Part shown: piece after piece, positions 26,792 through 36,675 of the stretch
Layout of the letters: every line of letters begins with the position of its first letter
Numbering within the stretch: the first letter of the stretch is position 1
From: Natrinema amylolyticum
GTDB lineage: Archaea; Halobacteriota; Halobacteria; Halobacteriales; Natrialbaceae
NCBI RefSeq assembly: GCF_020515625.1
Contig: NZ_JAIWPJ010000004.1
Location: forward strand, 248,001-312,000
DNA length: 64,000 nt
Direction of reading: 5' to 3'
Translations under genes and position numbers: made by a program
Notes under the pieces: model-generated
Database searches by the model: none
Told to the model about the DNA's origin: nothing
What the model saw: only the letters and a program-made list of their open reading frames with translations

Positions 26792-26965
26792 TTATCGTCT
26801 GACCCTCACCGGATTCTCGGCGGCGATGAACGGCTCTCCGTCTCCGTCAGCGAACGCCAGTCCGCCACACTCACTTCGACAGACTCGCCACGACGGCAGG
26901 GCGGGGATGTCGTACTCTTCCGGATCACGGAACGCGCCCGCAATCGCCCACTCTCGAGCGCGCAT
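26792..26965 (-). CDS. Small operon-embedded protein, 57 aa
   Basis: A short frame between the second and third binding-protein genes. Its ATG (26963-26965) follows the upstream stop directly and its TAA (26792-26794) lies 2 nt before the next ATG, so it fits tightly into the operon with no spare sequence. It has 57 residues, no membrane segment, and one CxxxC pair ('VCRSECGG'). I do not recognise the family. The exact fit is the main evidence that it is real. Confidence 0.7.
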   Translation of the reverse strand: MRAREWAIAGAFRDPEEYDIPALPSWRVCRSECGGLAFADGDGEPFIAAENPVRVRR

Positions 26966-28147
26966 TCACCGATCACCCGTGATGATCTCTGCGACCGCCT
27001 GCCGGTCGAATAGCTGCTCGCCTTCGGGAATCTCCGGATACGGCCCCTCGGTGTAGGCCGGCCACTCGCCGAAAACATCGGGGTAGAGTTGTTTCGCTGT
27101 CATCTCCAACTGGAACAGGTTCAGAATCGGCCCCTGGTAGCGGGCCCCCTGCGGGTAGACGCGCTCGTTTCGGACCGCCGAGAGCTTGCTGCCGGCGGAG
27201 TGGTTCCGTAACGCCGATCGAATCCCGGACAGATCCGTGTCGGGGTGCATCCCGCCCAGCGAGAAGAGAACGTCCGGATCGGCCTCGAGCAGTACTTCCA
27301 TGTCGATCATGTCGCCCGAGGAGACGCCATCGCCCAGCGCGCCGATTGGACCGAGCGGGCGCACGTGCGCCGTCAGAAATCCGGGCGTGTCAAGCGTGTA
27401 GGCGTACATGCTCTCGATATCGCTCATTCCCGCCATGACTACGGTTGGGCGTTCCTGTTTCGGGGGCAGATCCGTCTCGATCGTGTCCAACAGGGACGTG
27501 TGTATCTCCGCGAGCGCCTCGTACCGCTCCTCCTCGCGGAACACCGCTGCGACCTTCTCGAACATTTCCCAGAGGCCGTAGTACTCGTAGCGGTCGGCCC
27601 AGTTTGACGGCGGCTCGTCGTGTCTGTCGCTGTACTTGTTTCCGAACCACGGGGACACGGTCTCATCGATCTCCTCGACGTCCTCCGCGTTCCAGCTATC
27701 GAGGGCGTTGACACTCGCCGGATCGGCCAGGTGGACGTCGCTGTCGAGATCGTAGAGCATCTCCTTGCTCGGATCCCACGAGGAGTACAACCCGGTCCAG
27801 TCGAGCGTAACGCCGGGCAGTCGCGGCGTGAACTGATTCCACAGTTTGTCGTAGTACTCGGGGGCGTGCATCGCGTTGACGTCGTTCCCGCGGCCGAGGG
27901 CGAAGGCCATCCCGGCGTGGTGGGTCAGCCGCGTGAAGATGCCCTCCGGTGGCGAGTCGAACGACACCTCGCCCATCGGTGCCATCGTCACCGAGTACGA
28001 TTCACTGCTGGCCGTCTCGTCCCCGCCGCTCTGTTCGGCCAGATCCGAACATCCCGCGAGGGCGACACCGGCTGCGAGCGTCCCGCCGTATTTCAGTGCG
28101 TCTCTGCGCGTCGGTGCCTCAGTCGTTCTGTCAGTGTCGTCACTCAT
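26966..28147 (-). CDS. ABC transporter substrate-binding protein, iron/siderophore type (second paralogue)
   Basis: A 393-aa Tat lipoprotein: 'TRRDALKYGG' and a C in 'VALAGCS' near residue 33. After it comes the same layout as in its paralogues ('SYSVTMAPMGEVSFD', 'AFALGRGNDVNAM', 'LLEADPDVLFSLGG'). The ligand pocket differs most from the other two, for example 'HAPEYYDKLW' where they have different residues, so it may bind another chelate. Start and stop are fixed by a 4-nt overlap with the first paralogue and direct contact with the 57-aa gene. Confidence 0.9.
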   Translation of the reverse strand: MSDDTDRTTEAPTRRDALKYGGTLAAGVALAGCSDLAEQSGGDETASSESYSVTMAPMGEVSFDSPPEGIFTRLTHHAGMAFALGRGNDVNAMHAPEYYDKLWNQFTPRLPGVTLDWTGLYSSWDPSKEMLYDLDSDVHLADPASVNALDSWNAEDVEEIDETVSPWFGNKYSDRHDEPPSNWADRYEYYGLWEMFEKVAAVFREEERYEALAEIHTSLLDTIETDLPPKQERPTVVMAGMSDIESMYAYTLDTPGFLTAHVRPLGPIGALGDGVSSGDMIDMEVLLEADPDVLFSLGGMHPDTDLSGIRSALRNHSAGSKLSAVRNERVYPQGARYQGPILNLFQLEMTAKQLYPDVFGEWPAYTEGPYPEIPEGEQLFDRQAVAEIITGDR

Positions 28148-29307
28148 CGTTCGAACTCCCCGGTGATGATGTCCGCGACCGCCTGTCGGTCGAAGAGTTG
28201 TTCGTCACCGGTCACGTCGCCGAACTCCTCGGGAAACAGTTGCTTCGCCGCTCGCTCGGTCAGGAAGAGATTGTGAATTGGCCCCTGATTGAGGTAGCCG
28301 CCGCGATACACCCGCCCGTTCTGTACGGCAGTGAGTTCGCTCCCGACGGGATGGCTCTGCATGTAGTCGAGAACGGTGTCGCGGAACGCCGTGGCGGACT
28401 GTCGTTCGTGGCCGCGGACGAGAATCACGTCGGGATCGATCTCGAGTAAGTTCTCGTAGTCGAGTTCACCGCGGTTCGTGGTGCTGAGGTTGTCGATATC
28501 CGTCCCCGACAGCGCGTCGTGGACGCCGAGATCGCGCCACTGTTTCTTGCTCGTCCCCGCATCGCCGAGCCGATACGGCGAGAACGTCTCCGGTTCGTCG
28601 GTCCCCTCGAAGGTGAGGAAGACCTCCGGTCGGTCGTCACTGGGCGGCAGCCGCTCCTGAATCGACGTGATAAACTCGGTGTGCAGTTCGCTGAATGCCT
28701 CGTAGCGATCCTGCTGCTGGAAGACTTCGGCCACTTTCTCGAACGCTTCGTACAGCGTGTAGTAGCGGTAATCGTGCCAGTTGTCCGATCGGCGGAAGAT
28801 CAGATTCCCAACGAACGGCGCGACGTTCGTCGCGATCTCGTCGACGTCTCCCTCGCTCCAGTCGAACCAATTGACCAGCATCTGGGGGTCGTACAGGTGG
28901 ACGTCGCTCTCGAGTTCGTAGAACTCCTCTTTGGTTCGGACCTCCGGATATTGCTCGATGACGTCTCGGTCGATGGTGACGTCGGGAAGTTCGTCGTAAA
29001 CGTAGGTGTAGTAGCGATCCGCACCACCGACGCCGGTCAACCCGTCGGCCTGACCCAGTGCAACGGCCATATCGGCGTAGCCGCCGTCGTATGCGGCCCA
29101 TCGTTCGGGTACCTGATCGAACGCGACGCTTCCCATCGGTTCCATCGACACCGAGTACGATTCGTCCCCGGCCGTCTCTGTCTCCGCCGCTCCCTCCTGT
29201 CCGACTAACTCCGAACACCCTGCTAGCAGTCCACTTCCAACAGCTGTACTGCCGTACGTTACGAAATCCCGCCGCGTCGGTTTGCCGCGTATCGTTTCGT
29301 CTCCCAT
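28144..29307 (-). CDS. ABC transporter substrate-binding protein, iron/siderophore type (first paralogue)
   Basis: A 387-aa Tat lipoprotein beginning 'MGDETIRGKPTRRDF' with lipobox LAGC near residue 31. It has the FepB-like layout ('MAVALGQADGLTGVG', 'LLEIDPDVILVRGHE'). The start at 29307 is preferred because a TATA-like TTATAATAAG at 29331-29340 lies about 25 nt upstream, between two iron-box palindromes. It is the first gene of an operon of three binding proteins, a 57-aa protein and a flavoprotein, and its stop overlaps the next start. Regulation by iron through a DtxR-type repressor is likely. Confidence 0.92.
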   Translation of the reverse strand: MGDETIRGKPTRRDFVTYGSTAVGSGLLAGCSELVGQEGAAETETAGDESYSVSMEPMGSVAFDQVPERWAAYDGGYADMAVALGQADGLTGVGGADRYYTYVYDELPDVTIDRDVIEQYPEVRTKEEFYELESDVHLYDPQMLVNWFDWSEGDVDEIATNVAPFVGNLIFRRSDNWHDYRYYTLYEAFEKVAEVFQQQDRYEAFSELHTEFITSIQERLPPSDDRPEVFLTFEGTDEPETFSPYRLGDAGTSKKQWRDLGVHDALSGTDIDNLSTTNRGELDYENLLEIDPDVILVRGHERQSATAFRDTVLDYMQSHPVGSELTAVQNGRVYRGGYLNQGPIHNLFLTERAAKQLFPEEFGDVTGDEQLFDRQAVADIITGEFER

Positions 29308-29313
29308 TATGCT

Positions 29314-29364
29314 TTTAGGCTCGCCTAAATTATAATAAGTCCTCCGATTGTTAGGCCAGCCTAA
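29314..29364. promoter_or_regulatory. Iron-responsive promoter with two TTAGGC-N2-GCCTAA boxes
   Basis: TTTAGGCTCGCCTAAA (29314-29329) and TTAGGCCAGCCTAA (29351-29364) flank the TATA-like element at 29331-29340. Such TTAGG/CCTAA palindromes are known targets of haloarchaeal DtxR-family iron regulators. The pair would let a repressor block both promoter recognition and start. Confidence 0.75.
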
Positions 29365-29365
29365 A

Positions 29366-29532
29366 CACCTGTTCGTCCTCGACCGCTCCGTGAGAGGCGG
29401 GGTCGACGAAGAACTCGGAGAGGTCGTCCATCTCACCGCCTGCACGCCCCACAGATCGGCAGACAGGCACTCCGCTGCGAGCAACTCCCCGCGAGTGCTC
29501 CACTCCGAGACCAGAGCTGCGGAACAGTCGAA
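29366..29532 (-). pseudogene. Possible 3' remnant of the interrupted ATPase gene
   Basis: Minus-strand DNA between the IS right end and the iron boxes. One frame contains 'GELLAAECLSADLWGVQAV', which resembles the C-terminal region of FecE/BtuD-type ATPases ('..LLTAE.L..VFGV.A'). Another ends 'FFVDPASHGAVEDEQ' like their last strand. No single frame covers both, so it is decayed. This assignment is weak. Confidence 0.3.
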
Positions 29533-30883
<1,351 letters not shown>

Positions 30884-31016
30884 TACGATTGAAATTAGAC
30901 ACGATTTCTTAAGTCTCTAGTGAAATATCAGGCCGTGCTATCGTCGGTGGATTGTGGCGCTAAGTGACGGCGCGTATCCACGGCCTGAAGGCCGTGGCAT
31001 TGCACCTGTTCAACCT

Positions 31017-31242
31017 GTAACGGCCGCGAGACTCGCCCATCGTCGGTCTCGAGTTCCGCCTCGAGCACCGATCGCTCGCTCTCACCATCGATGATCGGCT
31101 CGTCCGAACTCGAATATCGAAACACCAGTTCCGATCCGGAGAGTGTATTCGGAGTGGACCCGTCAGCCGTGGCCGACGATTCGTCGATGATCGCGTCTCC
31201 CGTGTCGCTCGTTTGTCGCGTGTCCGCGATGTCGTATTCCAT
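31017..31242 (-). pseudogene. 5' fragment of an ABC transporter ATPase gene
   Basis: The ATG overlaps the stop region of the FecCD permease gene, the normal place for the ATPase of such operons. Residues about 33-54 ('LSGSELVFRYSSSDEPIIDG') match the first strands of ABC ATPases just before Walker A. No Walker A, signature or Walker B follows; the frame continues with unrelated sequence and is then cut by the IS at 31016. If the IS is removed at the proposed ends, the frame runs on to about 29366 without a stop, but still lacks the catalytic core. So an internal deletion seems to have come before the IS insertion. Confidence 0.6.
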
Positions 31243-32373
31243 TCAGATTTCACCCATGTTCTCCTGTTTGCGCATCAAATAGAGGAAGTACGGCCCGCCG
31301 AGGAGGCCGGTGACGATGCCGACGGGGACCTGTGTGGGACTCAGTGCGAGTCGTGCGCCCACGTCGGCACTGACCATCAGCGCCGGACCGATGAACAGGC
31401 AGCCGATAATCAGTTTCTTCGAGTCGCTCCCGACGAGGTTCCGCACCATATGCGGAACGATGAGTCCGACGAATCCGACGATGCCGGCGACGGCGATGCT
31501 CGCCGCTGCCGCGAGGACGGCGACGCCCGACAGTGCGAACCGGACCTTCTCGATCGACATTCCCAGGGACTTCGCCGTCTGCTCACCCAGCAGGAGGACG
31601 TTCATTTGGCGTGAACCGGCGATAGAGAGCAACACCACTACGAACGTCCACGGGAGTATGAGTCGAACCTGTTCCCAATCGGTTCCGGTAAGCGACCCCG
31701 TGGTCCACGCGATGGCCGACTGGACGACACCGATATCGTCGGCGAAGAAAAACAGCGCCGTCTGCAGCGAGCCGAAGACGGTCCCGACGATGACACCGGC
31801 GAGGACCAGCCGAACCGGTGAGGTCCCGTTCTTCCAGGCGATCACGTAGACGATGAGAAACGCGCCCGCTCCGCCGAGAGCGGCGATCAGGGGGAGAAAC
31901 GCCGTCAGACTCCCGAACACGACGAGCGTCAGTAGGATCATGAGCCCTGCTCCGGAGGAGACACCGAGAATGAAGGGACTCGCGAGTTCGTTTCGGGTCA
32001 CCGCTTGAAAGATCGCCCCCGAGACCCCGAGATTCATTCCGACGAGGACTGCGACGAACACCCGCGGGAGGCGGATATTCCAGACGATCAGGCTTTCGGT
32101 CCGCATCTCTGGCATCGCCTCACCCAGCAAGAACGCGTCCCAGGCCTGCGGATTGAATATCACGTTCGGATTGAATAGCGCATACCACGCCTCCGTAGCC
32201 GTCATTGAATAGGCCCCGTAGCTCACCTGAATTAATCCACCAACCAATACGATAGCGAGACTGCCGAACACCACCATGACGAGATTCGGATCGAGGAGCC
32301 AGCCGAATCGCGTTCGGTTTAGCGCCGACGCCGCGACTCGTTCCGTTCCGGCCTTCGACTTTTTTCCGCTCAT
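31243..32373 (-). CDS. FecCD-family ABC transporter permease (iron/siderophore/B12 type)
   Basis: A 376-aa integral membrane protein with about ten transmembrane segments. It carries the FecCD hallmarks 'RLPRVFVAVLVGMNLGVSGAIFQAVTRNELASPFILGVSSGAG' in pieces from about 100 to 145, and 'AGIVGFVGLIVPHMVR' with 'GADVGARL'-like sequence near the C terminus. FecCD permeases form a homodimeric channel for ferric chelates or cobalamin. Its ATG overlaps the stop of the 63-aa gene (ATGA). Its ATPase partner directly downstream is a remnant, so it must use another ATPase or be inactive. Confidence 0.93.
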   Translation of the reverse strand: MSGKKSKAGTERVAASALNRTRFGWLLDPNLVMVVFGSLAIVLVGGLIQVSYGAYSMTATEAWYALFNPNVIFNPQAWDAFLLGEAMPEMRTESLIVWNIRLPRVFVAVLVGMNLGVSGAIFQAVTRNELASPFILGVSSGAGLMILLTLVVFGSLTAFLPLIAALGGAGAFLIVYVIAWKNGTSPVRLVLAGVIVGTVFGSLQTALFFFADDIGVVQSAIAWTTGSLTGTDWEQVRLILPWTFVVVLLSIAGSRQMNVLLLGEQTAKSLGMSIEKVRFALSGVAVLAAAASIAVAGIVGFVGLIVPHMVRNLVGSDSKKLIIGCLFIGPALMVSADVGARLALSPTQVPVGIVTGLLGGPYFLYLMRKQENMGEI

Positions 32374-32561
32374 TGCGGACGTATATCGGCCGATTCGATC
32401 GAACCGAACTCCGTGGAACCGGACAGTCGTTGACCGGTTGACTTCCCATTATCACCGACCAGTTCCGACCACCCTGTGTGGTACACACTATCAACTACTG
32501 CTCCGGTCTTCAGGTGTTTCTCGCGAACTATCACCTTGACCTCGCCCAATTCATCTTTCAT
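32370..32561 (-). CDS. Small protein translationally coupled to the permease, 63 aa
   Basis: This frame starts directly downstream of an iron-box promoter and ends in an ATGA overlap with the permease start, which strongly suggests a real first gene of the operon. The protein has 63 residues, is soluble and charged, and starts 'MKDELGEVKVIVREKHLKTG'. I do not recognise the family. The position suggests a role in metal or chelate uptake or in its control. Confidence 0.65.
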   Translation of the reverse strand: MKDELGEVKVIVREKHLKTGAVVDSVYHTGWSELVGDNGKSTGQRLSGSTEFGSIESADIRPQ

Positions 32562-32566
32562 ACCGC

Positions 32567-32614
32567 TTTAGGCCCACCTAAACATTAAAACCGTTTCTAT
32601 TTAGGTCGGCCTAA
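32567..32614. promoter_or_regulatory. Second iron-responsive promoter with two boxes
   Basis: TTTAGGCCCACCTAAA (32567-32582) and TTAGGTCGGCCTAA (32601-32614) flank a TATA-like TTTTAATG (minus strand, about 32584-32593), before the 63-aa gene start at 32561. The arrangement box-TATA-box is the same as at 29314-29364, so both operons are likely under one iron regulator. Confidence 0.75.
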
Positions 32615-32631
32615 AATCTGCCCCGATACTG

Positions 32632-33633
32632 TCAGTGAGGAGCACCGCATTGCGGACACATCGGTGGCCCCGCTTCGGGAAGCGAGGCTCCACAGTGGGA
32701 ACACTCGTCGCCGTCCGGAGCGGTTATCTCACTAACGACTGCCTCGGTTCCGTTCCGGATCGCCTCGACCGTCCCGATTTCGTCGGACGGGGGACCTACC
32801 GAGCTATCGTCGCGTCCGTCAGTCGCAAAGCGGACTCGGTCGACGAGGAATCGCTCGGCATCGTCATCTGTTGTCGACGGCATTTCCGGTATCGCCTCGT
32901 CCGATTCCGACCGGGCAAGCAATCCCAACGCCTCGGCTGCTCGTCCCCGTACATAGGGGCTCTCATCGTCTAATCGATCGGCCAAGGCAGTCTGACTCTC
33001 GGACAACGCACTCGGATACTCACACCCGACCACGACGAGCGCAGTACAGAGGTGATATCGCACGAGTTCGCTCGAGTCAGTGAGATGCCCAGTCAGGTCT
33101 GCGACGTGATGACGGAGTCGATCCTGGTCGCCCAACGCTACGTATTCGAGCGCTTTCGCCAGTTTCTCTCTCACTTCGGGTTCGTCGAACGAGAGGCCAA
33201 TTCGCAGGTCCGCGAGCACCTCGGGCGACGCGACTGAGTCCGGACGCTCCAGTGCGACGTAGCCGAGCGCCTCCGCCGAACGAGCGCGGACGTAATAGAA
33301 CTCGTCTTCGTCGGCCAACCGGTCAGCGAGCGGTGAGACGACGGCCGAGCCCGCCTTCGGGTCGGCCTCGGCAACGGCGACGAACAGTTTCGCGGTCGTC
33401 AGACGGACCGATCGCTCTTCGTCGGTCAGAAACCGCGTCAGTGTCGTGAGTACGGGCTCGAGGGTAGTCGGTCGTTCTTCGGCGATCTGCCGGAGCTTCC
33501 GAAGCACTGTTTTCTGGCGCTCGGTATCATCCCGTCTGAGCTGCTTGAGATGGGTCACGGCCCTCTCCTGGCTTCCGTCGTCCAGAGCGGCCGTGATCCG
33601 GTCTATCGGCGGCGGCTGTGTCGAATCGTCCAT
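32632..33633 (-). CDS. HEAT-repeat protein with C-terminal zinc ribbon
   Basis: A 333-aa protein built of about six HEAT-like helical repeats (residues about 15-240), for example 'EFYYVRARSAEALGYVALERPD' and 'SPYVRGRAAEALGLLA', followed by a linker and a CxxC...CxxC zinc ribbon at the very end ('CSHCGAS', 'CPQCGAPH'). HEAT repeats are protein-binding scaffolds; short zinc ribbons at the C terminus are frequent in haloarchaeal proteins. The start at 33633 (MDDSTQPPP) is chosen because upstream codons look non-coding. Its 3' end lies next to the iron promoter, but it points away from it, so a functional link is not implied. Confidence 0.8.
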   Translation of the reverse strand: MDDSTQPPPIDRITAALDDGSQERAVTHLKQLRRDDTERQKTVLRKLRQIAEERPTTLEPVLTTLTRFLTDEERSVRLTTAKLFVAVAEADPKAGSAVVSPLADRLADEDEFYYVRARSAEALGYVALERPDSVASPEVLADLRIGLSFDEPEVREKLAKALEYVALGDQDRLRHHVADLTGHLTDSSELVRYHLCTALVVVGCEYPSALSESQTALADRLDDESPYVRGRAAEALGLLARSESDEAIPEMPSTTDDDAERFLVDRVRFATDGRDDSSVGPPSDEIGTVEAIRNGTEAVVSEITAPDGDECSHCGASLPEAGPPMCPQCGAPH

Positions 33634-34520
33634 AGGTGCGTCTGAGCGTATCGGTAGTTTCGACCGTCGCATACAATAAAATCCACTGTTGAATCCAGTG
33701 TTCGTTGGCTGGGCCGGCGACATAACCCCTTCCCTGTGACGGAGACTGTGTGATCGCTGCATCGAGTTGGTCCGGTGGACTCGAGAGCGAACGCCCGGGG
33801 TTCGTTTCGGAATTATTGAACTGACTCGAACTCGAGGTCGTGAGCCGTGCACCCGGTTGCTCGAGCGAGGTTTCTTTTCCGAAGTCAGTGGTGTTCGGGT
33901 GACGATACAGGGACTGACGTATCGACCGAACGAGAGAAACATATGGAATAATATACTATCCACTACCTATACGAATATATACTATTCTCTTCAGGTGCCG
34001 TTCGACGGATCGTGAGCGTGTTTCCCGTCACATACTGTCCGTTCATCCGCGTCTCCTTTCTCTCCAATTCGGTAGCTGAAACCGGCTCTCAGCGCTCCGA
34101 ATCGGTTCGAAAGTGGAATCAATCACGACGCCGAATTCGAACTGGCTGCTTATTGTACTTTTGCACTCCATTTCGAGACATCTCCCAATATAATTCTAAA
34201 ACTCGCAAAAGTAAGTGCGCCATATGATAAAATTACCTTACAGATAGAATTATATGCCGTGACCGATACCTATCGAGACACTATATTTGTATATGAAATA
34301 TATAATAATATTCCAGTGAATGATATGTAGATGGTACGTTGGGGGATTCCCCTCTCAGGGCTGTTCGTAAGTCGTTCGCTACCAACGCGGGGTGATACCG
34401 TGACGGCAGCGGCGACGACCTCGCTCGGCCGCCGCTTCGGCGGCGTTCCGCGTTTCGATTAGTCGTATCGATCAGTGCGCGTCTGTGAGTATTTTCGATG
34501 CCACCTCTACTGACACGGAC
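33634..34520. other. Intergenic stretch without a recognised gene
   Basis: Nearly 900 nt. It becomes AT-rich between about 33930 and 34340. A GC-rich hairpin GCCGCC-GCTTC-GGCGGC (about 34427-34444) lies close to the end of the MFS gene and may mark transcript ends. No coding frame with protein-like features. Confidence 0.45.
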
Positions 34521-35750
34521 TCAGTCGTTCGGCTGCGTTGCGGGCGTTGTTCCGGGGTTCGAGCGCTGTCGGAGCCCCACGACAACGAAGAGGACCATGA
34601 GCGCGAATCCGAGCCCACCGATCGCCAGCAGCGCCTGGCCGGTGCCCAGTCGCGCGATCAGCGGTTCGGCCGCGATCGGTGAGATGAACATACCGAGGAA
34701 CTGCGTCGTCGTGACGCCACTGAGAGCCCGACCGCGGTACTGCTCGGTGACGCGCGCTGCCACCCAGTAGTTTATCGTCGGCGTAAGCAGTATCAGTCCG
34801 GCGCCCGCGATGACGATCCCTGTGACGATGATCCAGTAACTCTCGGTCACACTGGCGACGATGAATCCGATTCCGGTCGCGGCGAAGATGCCGGCGATGA
34901 TCGAGATGGGACTGAATCGCTCGCGGATACGATCGAAGTTCAGCGACACGAGCCCGGCGACGATCGAGACGATTGCGATCGCGATCCCAGTCATCGTGCC
35001 GCTGACCGACGTGACCATCTGTAGGTAGAACGGAATCTCGACGTTGATCTGGTTGTACCCGATCATACCGATGAACATGGTCAGATAGACGCCTGTCAGG
35101 AACGCGAGGGGGAGTTCGCCGAGGATGTTACGCAATTCGGTGAGTGACGGCAGCGAAGAGCCATCGCTCGCCGTCTCGACGTCGGGTTCGTCGATGAAGC
35201 GGACGACGAGCGGGACCATGAGCAGCGCGATGAGATAGGTGAGGAACACGGTCCGCCAATTGAGGTCGGCCATGATACCGCCGGCGATCATGGCGACCGC
35301 GGCTCCGAACGGCATCATCGCGCCCTGCCAGCCCATCACGGTCTCTCGGCGCTTGCCCGTGAAGTAGTCCGCGATCAGCGTCGTGACGCTCACCATGATC
35401 CCGGCGACGGCGATCCCGAGGAAGATTCGGGTTCCGAGGATCAGGTACAGCGAATCGAGGAAATAGGCCAAACTGGGCCCGATTCCGTAGATAATCATCG
35501 AGACGATTAGGACGGACTTTCGGCCGTAGCGGTCGACGAGCACGCCGATGATCGGCGCGAAGATGGCGATAATCAAACCAGTCAATGTACTGACTAGTTG
35601 AGCGAGGACGCCGGCGTTTGGCACCGACGGGAACGCCGCTTCGATCGCCGGCAACACCGGATTGACGATTCCACCCGAGAGTGCGGGCAACGTGGCCGCC
35701 AGCATGAGCGTCGCGATCGTCGCCCACGGAGTCGACTGTCGGTCCGTCAT
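34521..35750 (-). CDS. Major facilitator superfamily transporter
   Basis: A 409-aa membrane protein with 12 predicted transmembrane segments. The loop between segments 2 and 3 has the MFS motif A-like 'GVLVDRYGRKSVLI' (about 65-78), and 'RIFLGIAVAGIM' follows in segment 4. The layout resembles the DHA1-type drug or metabolite exporters. The substrate cannot be read from sequence. It is transcribed alone, 300 nt from the stress protein gene. Confidence 0.92.
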   Translation of the reverse strand: MTDRQSTPWATIATLMLAATLPALSGGIVNPVLPAIEAAFPSVPNAGVLAQLVSTLTGLIIAIFAPIIGVLVDRYGRKSVLIVSMIIYGIGPSLAYFLDSLYLILGTRIFLGIAVAGIMVSVTTLIADYFTGKRRETVMGWQGAMMPFGAAVAMIAGGIMADLNWRTVFLTYLIALLMVPLVVRFIDEPDVETASDGSSLPSLTELRNILGELPLAFLTGVYLTMFIGMIGYNQINVEIPFYLQMVTSVSGTMTGIAIAIVSIVAGLVSLNFDRIRERFSPISIIAGIFAATGIGFIVASVTESYWIIVTGIVIAGAGLILLTPTINYWVAARVTEQYRGRALSGVTTTQFLGMFISPIAAEPLIARLGTGQALLAIGGLGFALMVLFVVVGLRQRSNPGTTPATQPND

Positions 35751-36053
35751 TGCGACACCACTCCGTCGGCCATCGGGTCAATCGTCCGTGTCTGTCGCGT
35801 CGATCGGTCCGTGAGCGGATTGGAACCGTTCCGGCGTCGGTTCCGTCGCCTTCTCGAACAGCTATTCGAGCCGATAGCACTCGCTCTATTGATCATATCT
35901 GACATTTTGTGTCGTCCGTGTGTCTGGTAATCGAACCCAGCGTGTAGAAAAACATTTACATTAACTATAGTAAAGCATTACGGTTGCGGTGAACACGTCT
36001 GTTAGAGGTGGGAGGGGAGCTGAAGAACCGGATACCGTTCGATACCGTACCCG

Positions 36054-36572
36054 TCAGGCGTCGCGGACGAACGTGACCGGACACGGAGCCGAAAGCAGAA
36101 CGTCCTGTGCGACGCTTCCGAAGACGACCTTGTCCGTCGGCGACCGGTGTCGACCGCCGATAACGATCCGATCGGCGTCGCTCTCCCTCGCGAGCGTGAC
36201 GAGGGCCTCTCCCGAATCGCCGATCACACCGCGCGTCTCGGCCGTGACGCCGGAACTCTCTAAGCGATCGACGACTGCCCGGACGGTTTCGTGCCGAGTG
36301 ATGGCATCGTCGACGTCGGAACCGTCGGCGTCGGCGATCTCGGACCGATCCAGCACGTCGTCGTATTCGTCGTCCGAGAGTACGGTCGGTCGGTGCTGCC
36401 CGGCGATCGGTAATGCGCTCTCCGAGATCGTCCCCGACTCCGCCGGGACCACGTGCGCGACCGTCACGAGTGCATCGACCGGCTCGGCGAGCTCGACCGC
36501 GGTTGATGTCAACTGTTCGACTCGCGTCTCATCGCGATTCCCGACCGCGAGGAGGATAGTTTCCAGTGCCAC
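36054..36572 (-). CDS. Universal stress protein (UspA family)
   Basis: A 172-aa UspA-fold protein. It starts 'METILLAVGNRDE'-like (here MALETILLAVGNRDE) and ends with the ATP-binding pattern 'IVIGGRHRSPTDKVVFGSVAQDVL' followed by 'PVTFVRD', so nucleotide binding is likely, unlike the Usp at 4935-5372. The middle part is longer and acidic. It is downstream of the GH3 gene on the same strand with a gap of about 100 nt, so co-transcription is possible. Confidence 0.9.
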   Translation of the reverse strand: MALETILLAVGNRDETRVEQLTSTAVELAEPVDALVTVAHVVPAESGTISESALPIAGQHRPTVLSDDEYDDVLDRSEIADADGSDVDDAITRHETVRAVVDRLESSGVTAETRGVIGDSGEALVTLARESDADRIVIGGRHRSPTDKVVFGSVAQDVLLSAPCPVTFVRDA

Positions 36573-36675
36573 GGGGCTGGCTACTCAGTTCGACTGCAAA
36601 AGGGTACGCATGGCCACAAACGATGCCGTCAATGAGTGCTCGAGACCGAGCGCGGGGTTGGTCGGTGGCCCGTTT

